Origin: Lachnospiraceae bacterium
GTDB taxonomy: Bacteria; Bacillota; Clostridia; Lachnospirales; Lachnospiraceae
Assembly: GCA_024696615.1 (NCBI GenBank)
Contig: JAILGS010000008.1
Span: forward strand, 1 to 40,229
Direction of reading: 5' to 3'
DNA length: 40,229 bases
The notes beneath the pieces are model-generated. The model did no database searches. It was not told the DNA's origin and saw only the letters and a program-made list of their open reading frames with translations. This document shows, one piece after another, positions 27,685 through 35,572 of the stretch (the first letter of the stretch is position 1; each line of letters opens with the position of its first letter). The position numbers and the translations under genes were made by a program.

Positions 27685-28971
27685 TTAAACTTCCTTAGCT
27701 TCAGAAGCGATTAACTTCACAGCCTTATCTAAAGCTGCATCCTTCTTAATCTGCTCAGCAGCTTCTTCATTGACTAATTCCTTGATCTTATCTAATTCCA
27801 TATTGTACATCTCAGCCATCTTCTTCAGCTCTTCTTCGTATTCCTCATCGGATACGGTGATATTCTCAGCCTTTACAACAGCCTCTAATACTAATGCATT
27901 CTTAGTTCTACGCTCAGCTTCTGGACGCATCTCTTCGAATAACTTATCAGCAGTAGATCCAGTGAACTGGAAGTACTGATCCATGGAAAGACCCTGGGAC
28001 TGAATTCTCTGTGCGAACTCTTCAGCCATCTGGCGAACCTGATACTGGATCATTGCTTCAGGAATATCCATAGAAGCATTCTCTACAGCCTTCTCGATTG
28101 CCTTGCTTTCCTTCTCGCTTTCAGCGCTCTTAGCCTTACGCTCTGCAAGGTTCTTCTTTACATCTTCCTTGTACTCATCCAAAGTATCAAACTCAGAAAC
28201 ATCGGATGCGAAATCATCATTCAGTTCTGGAAGTTCTTCTACCTTTACTTCATTCACCTTAACCTTGAAGCAAGCAGGCTTGCCAGCAAGATTCTCTGAA
28301 TGATAATCCGCAGGGAAAGTAACATTGACATCGAACTCTTCACCAGCAGTCTTACCAACTAACTGATCTTCGAAGGTATCGATGAAGGAATGAGAACCAA
28401 TCTTTAAGGAATAATTCTCGCCCTTACCACCCTGGAATGCTTCACCATCTACGAAACCTTCGTAGTTGATGATTGCAGTATCATCCATAGCGATTGCACG
28501 GTCAACGGTAACCATACGGGAATTCTGCTTTCTTACGCGATCTAACTCAGCGTTCACATCATCCTCAGTTACTTCTGCATTAACCTTCTCAACTTCCACA
28601 CCCTTGTACTGTCCAAGAGTTACTTCTGGCTTTATGGCAACAGTTGCAGTGAAGATGAAAGGCTTGCCCTTTTCAATCTGAGTAACATCGATCTCAGGCT
28701 GAGAAACGATCTCAAGCTTGGACTCATCTGCAGCGTCAGCATATGCTTCTGGAATGATGGAATTTGCAGCTTCTTCATAGAACATTGAAGGACCATACAT
28801 CTTCTCAACAACCTGACGAGATACCTTTCCCTTACGGAAACCAGGGATGCTAATCTTATTCTTCTGCTTATTGAAAGCGGTCTGTAATCCCTTCTCAAAT
28901 TCCTCAGCTGATACTTCGATGGTAAGCTTTACCATATTCTTTTCTTCAAGATTCTCTACCTGAAAACCCAT
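27685..28971 (-). CDS. tig: Trigger factor (ribosome-associated chaperone/prolyl isomerase)
   Basis: A 428-residue protein. The N-terminal ribosome-binding domain has the GFRKGKVSR loop (residues 44-52) that docks on L23. The FKBP-type PPIase domain lies around 160-245 (AIINYEGFVDGEAFQGG), and the helical C-terminal arms fill the rest. It binds nascent chains before DnaK. AAGGAGG precedes the ATG. It is the first gene of the tig-clpP-clpX-lon-ysxC operon, a typical clostridial order. Confidence 0.98.
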   Translation of the reverse strand: MGFQVENLEEKNMVKLTIEVSAEEFEKGLQTAFNKQKNKISIPGFRKGKVSRQVVEKMYGPSMFYEEAANSIIPEAYADAADESKLEIVSQPEIDVTQIEKGKPFIFTATVAIKPEVTLGQYKGVEVEKVNAEVTEDDVNAELDRVRKQNSRMVTVDRAIAMDDTAIINYEGFVDGEAFQGGKGENYSLKIGSHSFIDTFEDQLVGKTAGEEFDVNVTFPADYHSENLAGKPACFKVKVNEVKVEELPELNDDFASDVSEFDTLDEYKEDVKKNLAERKAKSAESEKESKAIEKAVENASMDIPEAMIQYQVRQMAEEFAQRIQSQGLSMDQYFQFTGSTADKLFEEMRPEAERRTKNALVLEAVVKAENITVSDEEYEEELKKMAEMYNMELDKIKELVNEEAAEQIKKDAALDKAVKLIASEAKEV

Positions 28972-29064
28972 GGTGTTAATTCCTCCTTAAAACTTAAAAC
29001 CTTACGTGTTTTACAATATTTCTCGTCGTTTCTCTTAGACTTTTAGAAACGTACACAGAATGAT

Positions 29065-29093
29065 ATTATAACACCTAGATTTCAAATTAGCAA
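29065..29093 (-). promoter_or_regulatory. SigA promoter of the tig operon
   Basis: TTGCTA (29093-29088), 17-bp spacer, TATAAT (29070-29065). It overlaps the stop codon of the PfpI-like gene and leaves a leader of about 87 nt. No CtsR-type heptad repeat was seen there. Confidence 0.6.
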
Positions 29094-29629
29094 GATTGAA
29101 TTGAGGCACGAATGGAATCGGAACACTCCTTACTAACTAAGAGAGAAACTAAGGTAAGTCCCATCTCTGTGGCAACTCCCATTCCCTTACCAGTAATGAT
29201 CTTTCCATCCACAACAACTCCCTCAGAAGATACGGTAGCGCCAAGAAGGTCCGGTTCAAATCCTGGATAACAGGTGGCCTTCTTTCCCTCTAACAGATGG
29301 AGATGCCCTAAGATACTAGGTGCAGCACAGATGGCACCCACATAGCCGCCTTCTGCTGCCTGTCGTTTTACTGCTTCCATTAATGGAGCACAAGCTTCTA
29401 AATTCTTAGTTCCAGGCATTCCTCCCGGTAAGAATAGTAAATCCGCTTTTAAAATCCCCTCTGCTAAGGTCTGATCCGCATAAACCACAATCTTCTGTGC
29501 ACTTTCCACCGCCTTGGTATCATGGATGGATACGGTGGTAACATCCACCTTCCCGCGGCGAAGGATATCCACAACGGCAAGCGCCTCCACCGTTTCAAAT
29601 CCATTGGCTAAAAATACATATGCTTTCAT
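29087..29629 (-). CDS. DJ-1/PfpI family protein
   Basis: A 180-residue single-domain protein of the DJ-1/YajL/ThiJ group. The N-terminal Glu is in LANGFETVEALAV, and the nucleophile-elbow Cys is in VGAICAAPSIL, about residue 101. KADLLFLPGGMPGT and GKIITGKGMGVATEMGL complete the family pattern. Proposed roles are glyoxalase/deglycase activity or oxidative stress protection; which applies is not settled for the family. The ATG at 29629 follows AAGGAGG; the longer frame would run through the terminator of the upstream gene. It is a single gene between that terminator and the tig promoter. Confidence 0.93.
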   Translation of the reverse strand: MKAYVFLANGFETVEALAVVDILRRGKVDVTTVSIHDTKAVESAQKIVVYADQTLAEGILKADLLFLPGGMPGTKNLEACAPLMEAVKRQAAEGGYVGAICAAPSILGHLHLLEGKKATCYPGFEPDLLGATVSSEGVVVDGKIITGKGMGVATEMGLTLVSLLVSKECSDSIRASIQSC

Positions 29630-29667
29630 TCTTATTCCTCCTTTATCCTGCTTCCTTCCCATAAGCC

Positions 29668-29700
29668 AAAAAAGTCCCCAGATCCCAAGGACCCGGGGAC
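29668..29700 (-). terminator. Terminator of the chemoreceptor gene
   Basis: Minus-strand GTCCCC (29700-29695) pairs with GGGGAC (29679-29674), with a partly pairing G/C-rich interior, followed by TTTTTT. It lies just after the chemoreceptor stop. Confidence 0.8.
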
Positions 29701-29724
29701 ATTCCACACCATTTAGAAAATCCT

Positions 29725-31128
29725 TTATTTACGGAATACTTTAATCTCCGTACGATCACGATATCCGATGCTTTCCATATATCTCTTAAAGCGTTCAATG
29801 GCTTCATTAAAATGTTCAAAGGAAGCATACGCAAGTTCGAAATGCTTCATCGCCTCATCTCGATTACCACTCTCAGAGGCCTGCCAAGAATCCACTGCAT
29901 GTTTATGAATATCATCATGATAACGATATACGTCCTTGTACTGCTGGCTTCCTGTAATCTTCGGATCCGTCTGCTTATTCAACCACAGACCAAGCTTACA
30001 TCCACGTGGATTGTTTAACTGAGTAATCTTCAGATGTTCGAAACCTGCCAGGTTATTATAAACACGCCATGTGAAGATAATGTGATCAATCTGGAATACT
30101 CTCAACCAATCCTGTGTTGTAAGATCGGAGAAGCCTCTTGCCATATCACTTCGGTTAGTATCCAGGCTTCGGCTGATCTTATACATCTGGGCTGCCGTCT
30201 TAGTACAATCCTCATGCACTGCTTCAATACTTCCTGTGAGAGTATTCATACTCTCAAAGAAGCTTCTTGTAATATCGGACTGAATCTCTGTGGAACTGGT
30301 AATGGAGATTACATTATTATTAATGGTATCAATTACCTTACTGATCTGTCTTACACTATCCACGGAATTAGAAACCTTGGAATTACTCTCTTCCAGGCCC
30401 TTGGTGGTTGCATTCACAAGCTCAATCAATTCACCGATGGAACTTTGTAATTCATCCACATAATTCACAATGGTATCTGCAGAAGCTGTGGTATTATTGG
30501 AAAGATCCTTTACCTGATCCGCAACTACCGCAAATCCCTTACCTGCCTCACCAGCTCTTGCGGCTTCAATGGAAGCATTTAATGCTAAGAGATTGGACTG
30601 CTTGGCAAGCTTCTTTACCATATCCACCAAGCTACTGATCTGCTCAATCTTCTCTGCAAAATCCGAAGCCTTCTCATTAATACTTCGAATCTCTTCTACG
30701 GAATTCGCCACCGCACTGATGGTTTCATCCATATTCGCAGCAGTCTCCTGTACGGAAGCCACCGCATCGGAAATCTGTCCGGAAATATTGGTTACCTGAT
30801 CACCAATCTCATGGATGGAAGCCTCTAAGTTCTCGCCTTCCTCCTTCATGGATGCCACCGCATCGGCCTGACTGGTTACTTCTTCGATCATGTTCTTAAC
30901 ATTAGAACTATCCGCTACCACGGACATGGTCTCATTCATACGAAGAACGAAATTATTATTGGACTGCTTGAAATAATCAATCAGATCATTTAATTTCTTC
31001 GCCGCAGCAGGATCTTCATACTCATCCACATTCACATGCTGTACAGAATTCGTTTCAATAATATTCTGCATTGCCGCAATCAATAATTCCTGATCATGTT
31101 TATCTTGTACTTCTTTTCGTTTAAACAT
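29725..31128 (-). CDS. Soluble methyl-accepting chemotaxis protein with C-terminal zinc-binding (CZB) domain
   Basis: A 467-residue cytoplasmic chemoreceptor with no transmembrane helix. After a 70-residue N-terminus, residues 75-330 form the signalling coiled coil. Its hairpin tip, [20 protein letters not shown], is the CheA/CheW-contact sequence. Residues 345-440 match a CZB domain: His349 ([10 protein letters not shown]), Cys377 in the CxLGxW pattern (CKLGLW), and His404/His408 (HDDIH), the 3His/1Cys zinc set. CZB domains are linked to sensing zinc or oxidants such as hypochlorite in other bacteria. It implies chemotaxis or an analogous array in this organism, though no other chemotaxis gene is in the window. 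Confidence 0.92.
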   Translation of the reverse strand: MFKRKEVQDKHDQELLIAAMQNIIETNSVQHVNVDEYEDPAAAKKLNDLIDYFKQSNNNFVLRMNETMSVVADSSNVKNMIEEVTSQADAVASMKEEGENLEASIHEIGDQVTNISGQISDAVASVQETAANMDETISAVANSVEEIRSINEKASDFAEKIEQISSLVDMVKKLAKQSNLLALNASIEAARAGEAGKGFAVVADQVKDLSNNTTASADTIVNYVDELQSSIGELIELVNATTKGLEESNSKVSNSVDSVRQISKVIDTINNNVISITSSTEIQSDITRSFFESMNTLTGSIEAVHEDCTKTAAQMYKISRSLDTNRSDMARGFSDLTTQDWLRVFQIDHIIFTWRVYNNLAGFEHLKITQLNNPRGCKLGLWLNKQTDPKITGSQQYKDVYRYHDDIHKHAVDSWQASESGNRDEAMKHFELAYASFEHFNEAIERFKRYMESIGYRDRTEIKVFRK

Positions 31129-31181
31129 AGCGCGTCCCCCAAATAGTAAGATTTTCAGGCCTAAAGTATCATGAAAAGCTT

Positions 31182-31211
31182 AGAAAATATCACCCGAATT
31201 CCATATTTTCT
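31182..31211. promoter_or_regulatory. Inverted repeat in the chemoreceptor leader
   Basis: AGAAAATAT-N12-ATATTTTCT, 9-bp perfect arms, located about 15-45 nt after the predicted start site. It may be an operator or an mRNA stem; the regulator is unknown. Confidence 0.35.
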
Positions 31212-31232
31212 AAAACACTTTTCGTGACTACT

Positions 31233-31261
31233 ATTTTACCACAAATCCACTATTTACGCAA
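31233..31261 (-). promoter_or_regulatory. Candidate promoter of the chemoreceptor gene
   Basis: TTGCGT (31261-31256), 17-bp spacer ending in TGG, TAAAAT (31238-31233). It overlaps the end of the CYTH gene. No SigD-type (TAAA-N15-GCCGATAA) motif was found. Confidence 0.45.
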
Positions 31262-31711
31262 TTTGTTCTCACTCATAAAACTATTAGAATATTCTTTTTT
31301 TCCGGTTACATCTTCCCCGAACCATTCCGGTGGAAGAAAGGCATCACATTCCGCTTCACTCGCAAATTCCACCTCGGCCATCAAAAATCCTTCATAGTCC
31401 CCATGGAACACGTCTAATTCAATCACGTAGCTTTCATATGGAATCTCATAGCGGTCCTTGGTGATAATCATTCCATCTGCTTTTTTAAGCAAATGTGCAT
31501 ACGCCTCTTTCGTTAATGGCAGATTATATTCCTCACGGACCTTTAACCCCGCACCCTTATAGGTAAGATAATAGGAATCCTCATCCTGTCGAACTCGAAC
31601 CACGGGATTCGTATTTAAATATCCCTGTTCAATGCGTCGGCAACGATACTCTCCCAGATGGGACAGGATTTCTACCTGGGGACTGATTAAAAATTTGCGC
31701 TCAATTTCCAT
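31250..31711 (-). CDS. CYTH domain-containing protein (triphosphate tunnel metalloenzyme)
   Basis: A 153-residue protein starting with the EIERKFLI motif that defines CYTH/TTM enzymes. Further charged strands follow: VVRVRQDEDSYYLTYKG, KVREEYNLPL, KDRYEIPYESYVIELDVF and GFLMAEVEF. These line an eight-stranded tunnel that binds triphosphates with metal. Family members are tripolyphosphatases, thiamine triphosphatases or adenylate cyclases; the bacterial stand-alone type is most often a tripolyphosphatase. GGAG precedes the ATG at 31711 (an in-frame GTG lies one codon upstream). It is the last gene of the amidase-degV-CYTH set, 15 nt after degV. Confidence 0.88.
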   Translation of the reverse strand: MEIERKFLISPQVEILSHLGEYRCRRIEQGYLNTNPVVRVRQDEDSYYLTYKGAGLKVREEYNLPLTKEAYAHLLKKADGMIITKDRYEIPYESYVIELDVFHGDYEGFLMAEVEFASEAECDAFLPPEWFGEDVTGKKEYSNSFMSENKLRK

Positions 31712-31726
31712 CACATGCTCTCCGCT

Positions 31727-32626
31727 TTATTTCATAATCAACTGACTGTAATCAACCCGATCCAACTTTTTCGTACAGGTAATGGCTAGTGCGCCATCTC
31801 CAATATGACAGGATACGGAAAGGGACAGGGGATTTAACATCATGGTGTGATTTGGGAATACTTCCTTTAATTCCTCCCTCCACAAAGATGCCTGCTCCTT
31901 ATTTCCGGAATATACTACGGAAATAATACAATTCTCCAAAGCCTCACTGGTGGCACCAAATCTTGTGATTCCATCCTTTTGAATCTGACTTAACATCACC
32001 TGCTTCGCACTCTTCATGCTACGCACCTTACTAAAGGCATCCAGCTTCTCGCCCTGAATCTGAAGCACCGGCTTAATCTTTAGGATGGTTCCCAGTGCTG
32101 CTGCCGCAGGGGTAATACGTCCACCCTTCTTTAAATACTTTAAGGTCTCCAGGCTAATATAAATGGTGGAGTCCATCTTATGTTCCATCAATTCATCATG
32201 AATTTCCTTGGCACTCATTCCCTGTTCTGCTAAATACTTCGCTTCCAGGGCGGATAATTTCTGCGTTGCAGAAATTCTCTGATTGTTGACCACATAAACT
32301 TTCTCATCATAGTCCTGGGCGATCATCATAGCAGTCTGGCAAGCACCGCTTAAGCCGCTGGACATGGGAATATATACAATCTCATCATATTCCTCTAAAA
32401 TCTTATCCCAAAATTCGGAAACATCCGTAACTGCTGGCTGTGATGTGGAAATATCAGCATCTTTCACTAACTTGGCGTAAAATTCTTCCTGACTTAAGGT
32501 AATATCTTCTAAGAATAATTCCCCATCAATAAAGAAAGGCATGGGAAGTACAAAGATTCCAAGTTCCTTTCCCTCCGCCTGGGTAATACCGCTATTACTA
32601 TCTGTTGCAACTGCTACTCGTGCCAT
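31727..32626 (-). CDS. DegV family fatty acid-binding protein (FakB-like)
   Basis: A 299-residue DegV-fold protein. The N-terminus has VAVATDSNSGITQAEGKELG, with the conserved TDS. Later come TSQPAVTDVSEFWDKI, YIPMSSGLSGACQTA (lipid carboxylate binding) and LKKGGRITPAAAALGTIL. DegV/FakB proteins bind a fatty acid and present it to the kinase FakA for incorporation of exogenous lipid. FakA is not in the window. It begins 33 nt after the amidase gene and 15 nt before the CYTH gene, so the three are probably co-transcribed. Confidence 0.92.
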   Translation of the reverse strand: MARVAVATDSNSGITQAEGKELGIFVLPMPFFIDGELFLEDITLSQEEFYAKLVKDADISTSQPAVTDVSEFWDKILEEYDEIVYIPMSSGLSGACQTAMMIAQDYDEKVYVVNNQRISATQKLSALEAKYLAEQGMSAKEIHDELMEHKMDSTIYISLETLKYLKKGGRITPAAAALGTILKIKPVLQIQGEKLDAFSKVRSMKSAKQVMLSQIQKDGITRFGATSEALENCIISVVYSGNKEQASLWREELKEVFPNHTMMLNPLSLSVSCHIGDGALAITCTKKLDRVDYSQLIMK

Positions 32627-32659
32627 ATCATAACCTACTTTCTATCTCTTTCCACGACT

Positions 32660-34201
32660 TTATGAAACCGTGGTATTTTCCAGAGGGGTCTCTTTAGACT
32701 GATCCTTGGCCTCAGACTGTTCATCCACCGATTCCTCGGACTTGGTTTCCTCGGACTTGGTTTCCTCGGACTTGGTTTCCTCGGCTTTCGTATCCTCAAC
32801 CTTGGCTTCCTCAACCTTAGCTTCCTTCGCAAGAATCAGCTCCCTCTTTTTAGCAAATTCCTTTACCTTATCATTACTGCATTTCCAAGCCATAGCAAGG
32901 ATGGCAAGAATCATAAGAAGAATGCATGCCCCGACAATGATATACAGATAGAGTTCCTCATCCTCCGCTTCCGAAGTTTCCCATTCTATGAAACCCGCCG
33001 TTGGTTCTAAGGTTGGTTCTTCCACCTGATCTAAATTGGCATATTCATCCATCCAGAGAATATCCGAAAATGCATCCATATTATATTCATTATAGACTGC
33101 CACCTGAATTCCATTGCCGGAAATCTCGGATTTGGATAGGGAAAAGTCCATATATTCCGCTCCCTCCTCCCAGGTCTTTAACTGAGTGAAGGTCTTTCCA
33201 CCATCCAAACTATAGCTATAATAAAGAATTCTGCATTCCTCATCCGAAGCCGTAACCCGAAACGTCTCCTTCATCGCCTGATTCCTCGTGGTTTCCTCTT
33301 CGGAAAGTACCGCTAATAAATCTAAATGACAGGAAGGTCCGGTCTCATCATTAGGAAGATTTTCCACAGGCTCCTGGGGAAGTTCATAGGAATAACCAGA
33401 ATAATCCACCCCCAATTCCTCACTGGAAAGATGAAGGAATTTCGCAATGGCGGTGGCATCAATATATCCAAAATGCTTATAAGCCGTCTCATTCACATAC
33501 TTCTGATCCTGTGGATGATCCAGATGACAATGCTCCAAAATCACTGCAGGAATCTCTAATTTCTTGCATTCGCGAAGGATTCCGTAATACTCATCCCCCT
33601 CCGCTCCAAGCTTGGTCTTAATGCCCCGATTATAGAGTCCGTAATTTTCATATCCTTCCATGAGAATCTGGGAGAAGGCATACATTTGCGAATAATAGTG
33701 ACCGCTACTCTGTACCCAGGTCTCCGCACCATAGAAATAATGATTGCCGGAGGCATTATAATGCAGACTAAAAAGATAATCCGCTTCCACCTTGGAAGCA
33801 TACTGCGCCCTCTTCTTTAAGGACATCTCATCCTCATAGGAGGAATGGGTCAGATAAATGGTAACCCCTTCGTATTTGGACAATTCTTCCACCAAAGCCT
33901 CGGCGGTAATGATATTAATTTCCCGTTCGGAAACGCCAAGATACTGTGCTCCCAGATTGGAACCACCATGACCTGGATCGATCACCACCACGATGTTTTC
34001 CCCGGCATTCTCCCCATTTTTTTCATCCGGCCTGGTTTCCGCTTTCGTTCCAGCGCTATGTAAAGAAATTTTTTTGTTTTCGCTACGTTTCGCCTCTGCA
34101 GCCCGAACCTCAACGTTCATCCCCGTAGAACCAAGAAGCCCAATCACTAAAAGGGCTGCAAGGACAAAGCGCAACACTTGTTTTTGATACAAATGTTTCA
34201 T
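32660..34201 (-). CDS. Membrane-anchored N-acetylmuramoyl-L-alanine amidase
   Basis: A 513-residue protein. Residues 1-35 form a signal peptide (VLRFVLAALLVIGLLGS, cleavage near VRA-AEA). Residues 70-260 form an Amidase_3 domain: IDPGHGG with His78, SEREIN (Glu92), FSLHYNA with His147 and VILEHCHLDH with catalytic Glu213. Residues 290-390 hold a beta-rich region (YYSYSLDGGKTFTQL). A hydrophobic helix spans 417-439, followed by a 74-residue Lys/Glu tail built of TKSEE-type repeats. The enzyme would face the wall, anchored by the C-terminal helix with the tail in the cytoplasm. The ATG at 34201 fits a promoter ending at 34224; an ATG at 34213 has AGGA six bases upstream and is an alternative. 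Confidence 0.9.
   Translation of the reverse strand: MKHLYQKQVLRFVLAALLVIGLLGSTGMNVEVRAAEAKRSENKKISLHSAGTKAETRPDEKNGENAGENIVVVIDPGHGGSNLGAQYLGVSEREINIITAEALVEELSKYEGVTIYLTHSSYEDEMSLKKRAQYASKVEADYLFSLHYNASGNHYFYGAETWVQSSGHYYSQMYAFSQILMEGYENYGLYNRGIKTKLGAEGDEYYGILRECKKLEIPAVILEHCHLDHPQDQKYVNETAYKHFGYIDATAIAKFLHLSSEELGVDYSGYSYELPQEPVENLPNDETGPSCHLDLLAVLSEEETTRNQAMKETFRVTASDEECRILYYSYSLDGGKTFTQLKTWEEGAEYMDFSLSKSEISGNGIQVAVYNEYNMDAFSDILWMDEYANLDQVEEPTLEPTAGFIEWETSEAEDEELYLYIIVGACILLMILAILAMAWKCSNDKVKEFAKKRELILAKEAKVEEAKVEDTKAEETKSEETKSEETKSEESVDEQSEAKDQSKETPLENTTVS
32732..32821. repeat. 15-bp tandem repeats in the amidase tail
   Basis: Six 15-bp units. The three units 32732-32776 are identical (TTCCTCGGACTTGGT) and the next three are diverged. 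They encode a pentapeptide repeat of the type TKSEE/AKVEE in the cytoplasmic tail. The identical units suggest recent slippage and possible length variation between strains. Confidence 0.9.
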
Positions 34202-34223
34202 AATAATCCCCATAACTTTTCCT

Positions 34224-34252
34224 ATTATATCAACAAGAATTACACCCAGCAA
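34224..34252 (-). promoter_or_regulatory. Candidate promoter of the amidase operon
   Basis: TTGCTG (34252-34247), 17-bp spacer, perfect TATAAT (34229-34224). The start site would be near 34217, giving a very short leader. A second option upstream is an extended -10, TGGTATAGT, at about 34306-34314. Confidence 0.5.
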
Positions 34253-34330
34253 ACCACCAAAACCTGATGGAGAGTACTGAGATGTAGTTCTTAAAACCAT
34301 CATGTTCACTATACCATAAAACGAGTCAAG

Positions 34331-34360
34331 ACTCAGTCGGAGTTTGTACTCCGACTGAGT
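34331..34360. repeat. 13-bp palindrome sharing 17 nt with the repeat at 39359
   Basis: ACTCAGTCGGAGT-TTGT-ACTCCGACTGAGT, a perfect inverted repeat. Its right arm plus flank (34349-34365) is identical over 17 nt to 39359-39375. It lies between the terminator of the upstream transcript and the amidase promoter. It may be a remnant of an insertion-sequence end or an operator. Confidence 0.5.
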
Positions 34361-34361
34361 T

Positions 34362-34388
34362 AAAAAAAGCGATGTCAACGACACCGCT
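34362..34388 (-). terminator. Terminator after the first tRNA cluster
   Basis: Minus-strand AGCGGTGTC-GTT-GACATCGCT, a 9-bp stem with one G-U pair, followed by seven T. It ends the transcript that includes tRNA-Leu(UAG) and the structured segment after it. Confidence 0.85.
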
Positions 34389-34409
34389 CTTATAATTTTA
34401 CCCTTCACA

Positions 34410-34588
34410 TGAAATTGTATAAACCCTTAAGTACTGTACCACCCGAAGGCGCTATGGGAGTCAATCCGTTAATCTCCGCACAGTGGTGCATCATCGATGC
34501 AATACCATATATTCACGATTGAAGTAAAATCAAATATAACAGCAAGCAACCCTGGCACTGTGCTCAGCATTGTGCTTGAAATATTCCG
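34410..34588 (-). other. Unexplained structured segment between tRNA-Leu and its terminator
   Basis: About 180 nt with no ORF. On the minus strand it contains a stem GCAC...GTGC (34555-34575), the hairpin TGCATC-GAT-GATGCA (34487-34501), a GGAG...CTCC stem, and a UUCG-capped stem in GCGCC-TTCG-GGTGG. Part of it (TAGCGCC...GGTAC) weakly recalls the 5S rRNA loop E/helix IV region, but the overall 5S fold is not recognisable. It could be a small RNA, a decayed 5S gene or a long 3' trailer. Confidence 0.3.
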
Positions 34589-34670
<82 letters not shown>

Positions 34671-34722
34671 TTAAATTTTAAAAAAAGGAAAAAGTCCACA
34701 TTCTGTGAACTTTCTGCTTCAA

Positions 34723-34795
34723 TGAGACATGCGGGACTCGAACCCGCGACACCTTGATTAAAAGTCAAGTGCTCTACCACCTGAGCTAATATCCC
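34723..34795 (-). tRNA. tRNA-Lys(UUU)
   Basis: Cloverleaf of 73 nt. The anticodon stem CTTGA/TCAAG has loop CTTTTAA (anticodon TTT). The acceptor stem contains two G-U pairs. CCA is not encoded. Confidence 0.96.
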
Positions 34796-34871
34796 ATAAA
34801 GATAAAAAAAATACATATATAGCCAAACACTATGTATGTATATCAGTGCTCTATTCATTGCACCAATACAG

Positions 34872-34943
34872 CTGGGCTAGTTGGATTCGAACCAACGAGT
34901 GCAGCAGTCAAAGTGCTGTGCCTTACCGCTTGGCTATAGCCCA
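34872..34943 (-). tRNA. tRNA-Gln(UUG)
   Basis: Cloverleaf of 72 nt beginning TGGGCTATAGCCAAG, typical of tRNA-Gln. The anticodon stem CAGCA/TGCTG has loop CTTTGAC (anticodon TTG), with a G discriminator. Confidence 0.96.
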
Positions 34944-34984
34944 AAATTGCATCTTAAGACACGGTTTTGTCATAAAAACAAAAG

Positions 34985-35059
34985 GGTGGGTACTGGGATT
35001 CGAACCCAGGGCCTCCAGAGCCACAATCTGGCGCGATAACCAACTTCGCCATACCCACC
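34985..35059 (-). tRNA. tRNA-His(GUG)
   Basis: The anticodon stem CCAGA/TCTGG has loop TTGTGGC (anticodon GTG). An encoded extra 5' G opposite C73 supports the tRNA-His identity. Confidence 0.96.
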
Positions 35060-35073
35060 ATAATAATGAAAAA

Positions 35074-35147
<74 letters not shown>

Positions 35148-35183
35148 ATGCCATCTGGCAAACCTTTCCATGAAGAAAAGGAA

Positions 35184-35254
35184 AGCGGGTGATGGGAATC
35201 GAACCCACGTATCTAGCTTGGAAGGCTAGTGTTCTACCATTGAACTACACCCGC
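35184..35254 (-). tRNA. tRNA-Gly(UCC)
   Basis: Cloverleaf of 71 nt beginning GCGGGTGTAGTTCAATGG, typical of tRNA-Gly. The anticodon stem CTAGC/GCTAG has loop CTTCCAA (anticodon TCC). Confidence 0.96.
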
Positions 35255-35295
35255 ATATGAATTGATATTCGGTTATATTTCTTTTTCAAGAAAAG

Positions 35296-35370
35296 TCGGG
35301 GTGACAGGATTCGAACCTGCGACCTCCTGATCCCAAATCAGGCGCTCTAGCCAAGCTGAGCCACACCCCG
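35296..35370 (-). tRNA. tRNA-Pro(UGG)
   Basis: Cloverleaf of 75 nt beginning CGGGGTGTGGCTCAG. The anticodon stem CCTGA/TCAGG has loop TTTGGGA (anticodon TGG). It is the first tRNA after the cluster promoter. Confidence 0.96.
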
Positions 35371-35404
35371 TGGCGTTTCTCGTTGCTCACTCGCAACAAA
35401 AATG

Positions 35405-35433
35405 ATTATAAGTGAAGTACTTATAATTGTCAA
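35405..35433 (-). promoter_or_regulatory. Perfect-consensus promoter of the first tRNA cluster
   Basis: TTGACA (35433-35428), 17-bp spacer, TATAAT (35410-35405): all 12 consensus positions match. The spacer holds the palindrome AAGTACTT. About 28 nt separate the start site from tRNA-Pro. The stretch from here to 35572 is AT-rich with no gene or clear terminator. Confidence 0.92.
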
Positions 35434-35572
35434 CAACTTTTTTTAGAAATTTTACAAATTTCAAAAAATTGTTTTCAACACCCAAAAACATAAGTTTTTA
35501 CTGATGTCGCGAGTTATATTTAAACACATTTCGAAACAGTTGTAAATGTCTTTTTATGGATACAATAAACAT

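Noticed and set aside
32732..32821. CRISPR array
   Set aside because: The repeats are contiguous 15-bp units without spacers and keep the amidase reading frame.
32706..32951. Plus-strand repeat protein at the amidase repeats
   Set aside because: The SSDLV repeats are the antisense reading of the 15-bp tandem repeats in the amidase tail; no start signals.
34400..34500. T-box leader of the amidase operon (GGGTGGTAC-like stretch before a terminator)
   Set aside because: No specifier-loop arrangement, no AGGGTGGTACCGCG core and no matching antiterminator; the terminator fits the tRNA transcript, and the downstream gene is not an amino acid gene.
34420..34540. Functional 5S rRNA gene
   Set aside because: Only a short stretch (TAGCGCC...GGTAC) resembles 5S; the helix I pairing and the loop B-C sequences expected in 5S are missing.
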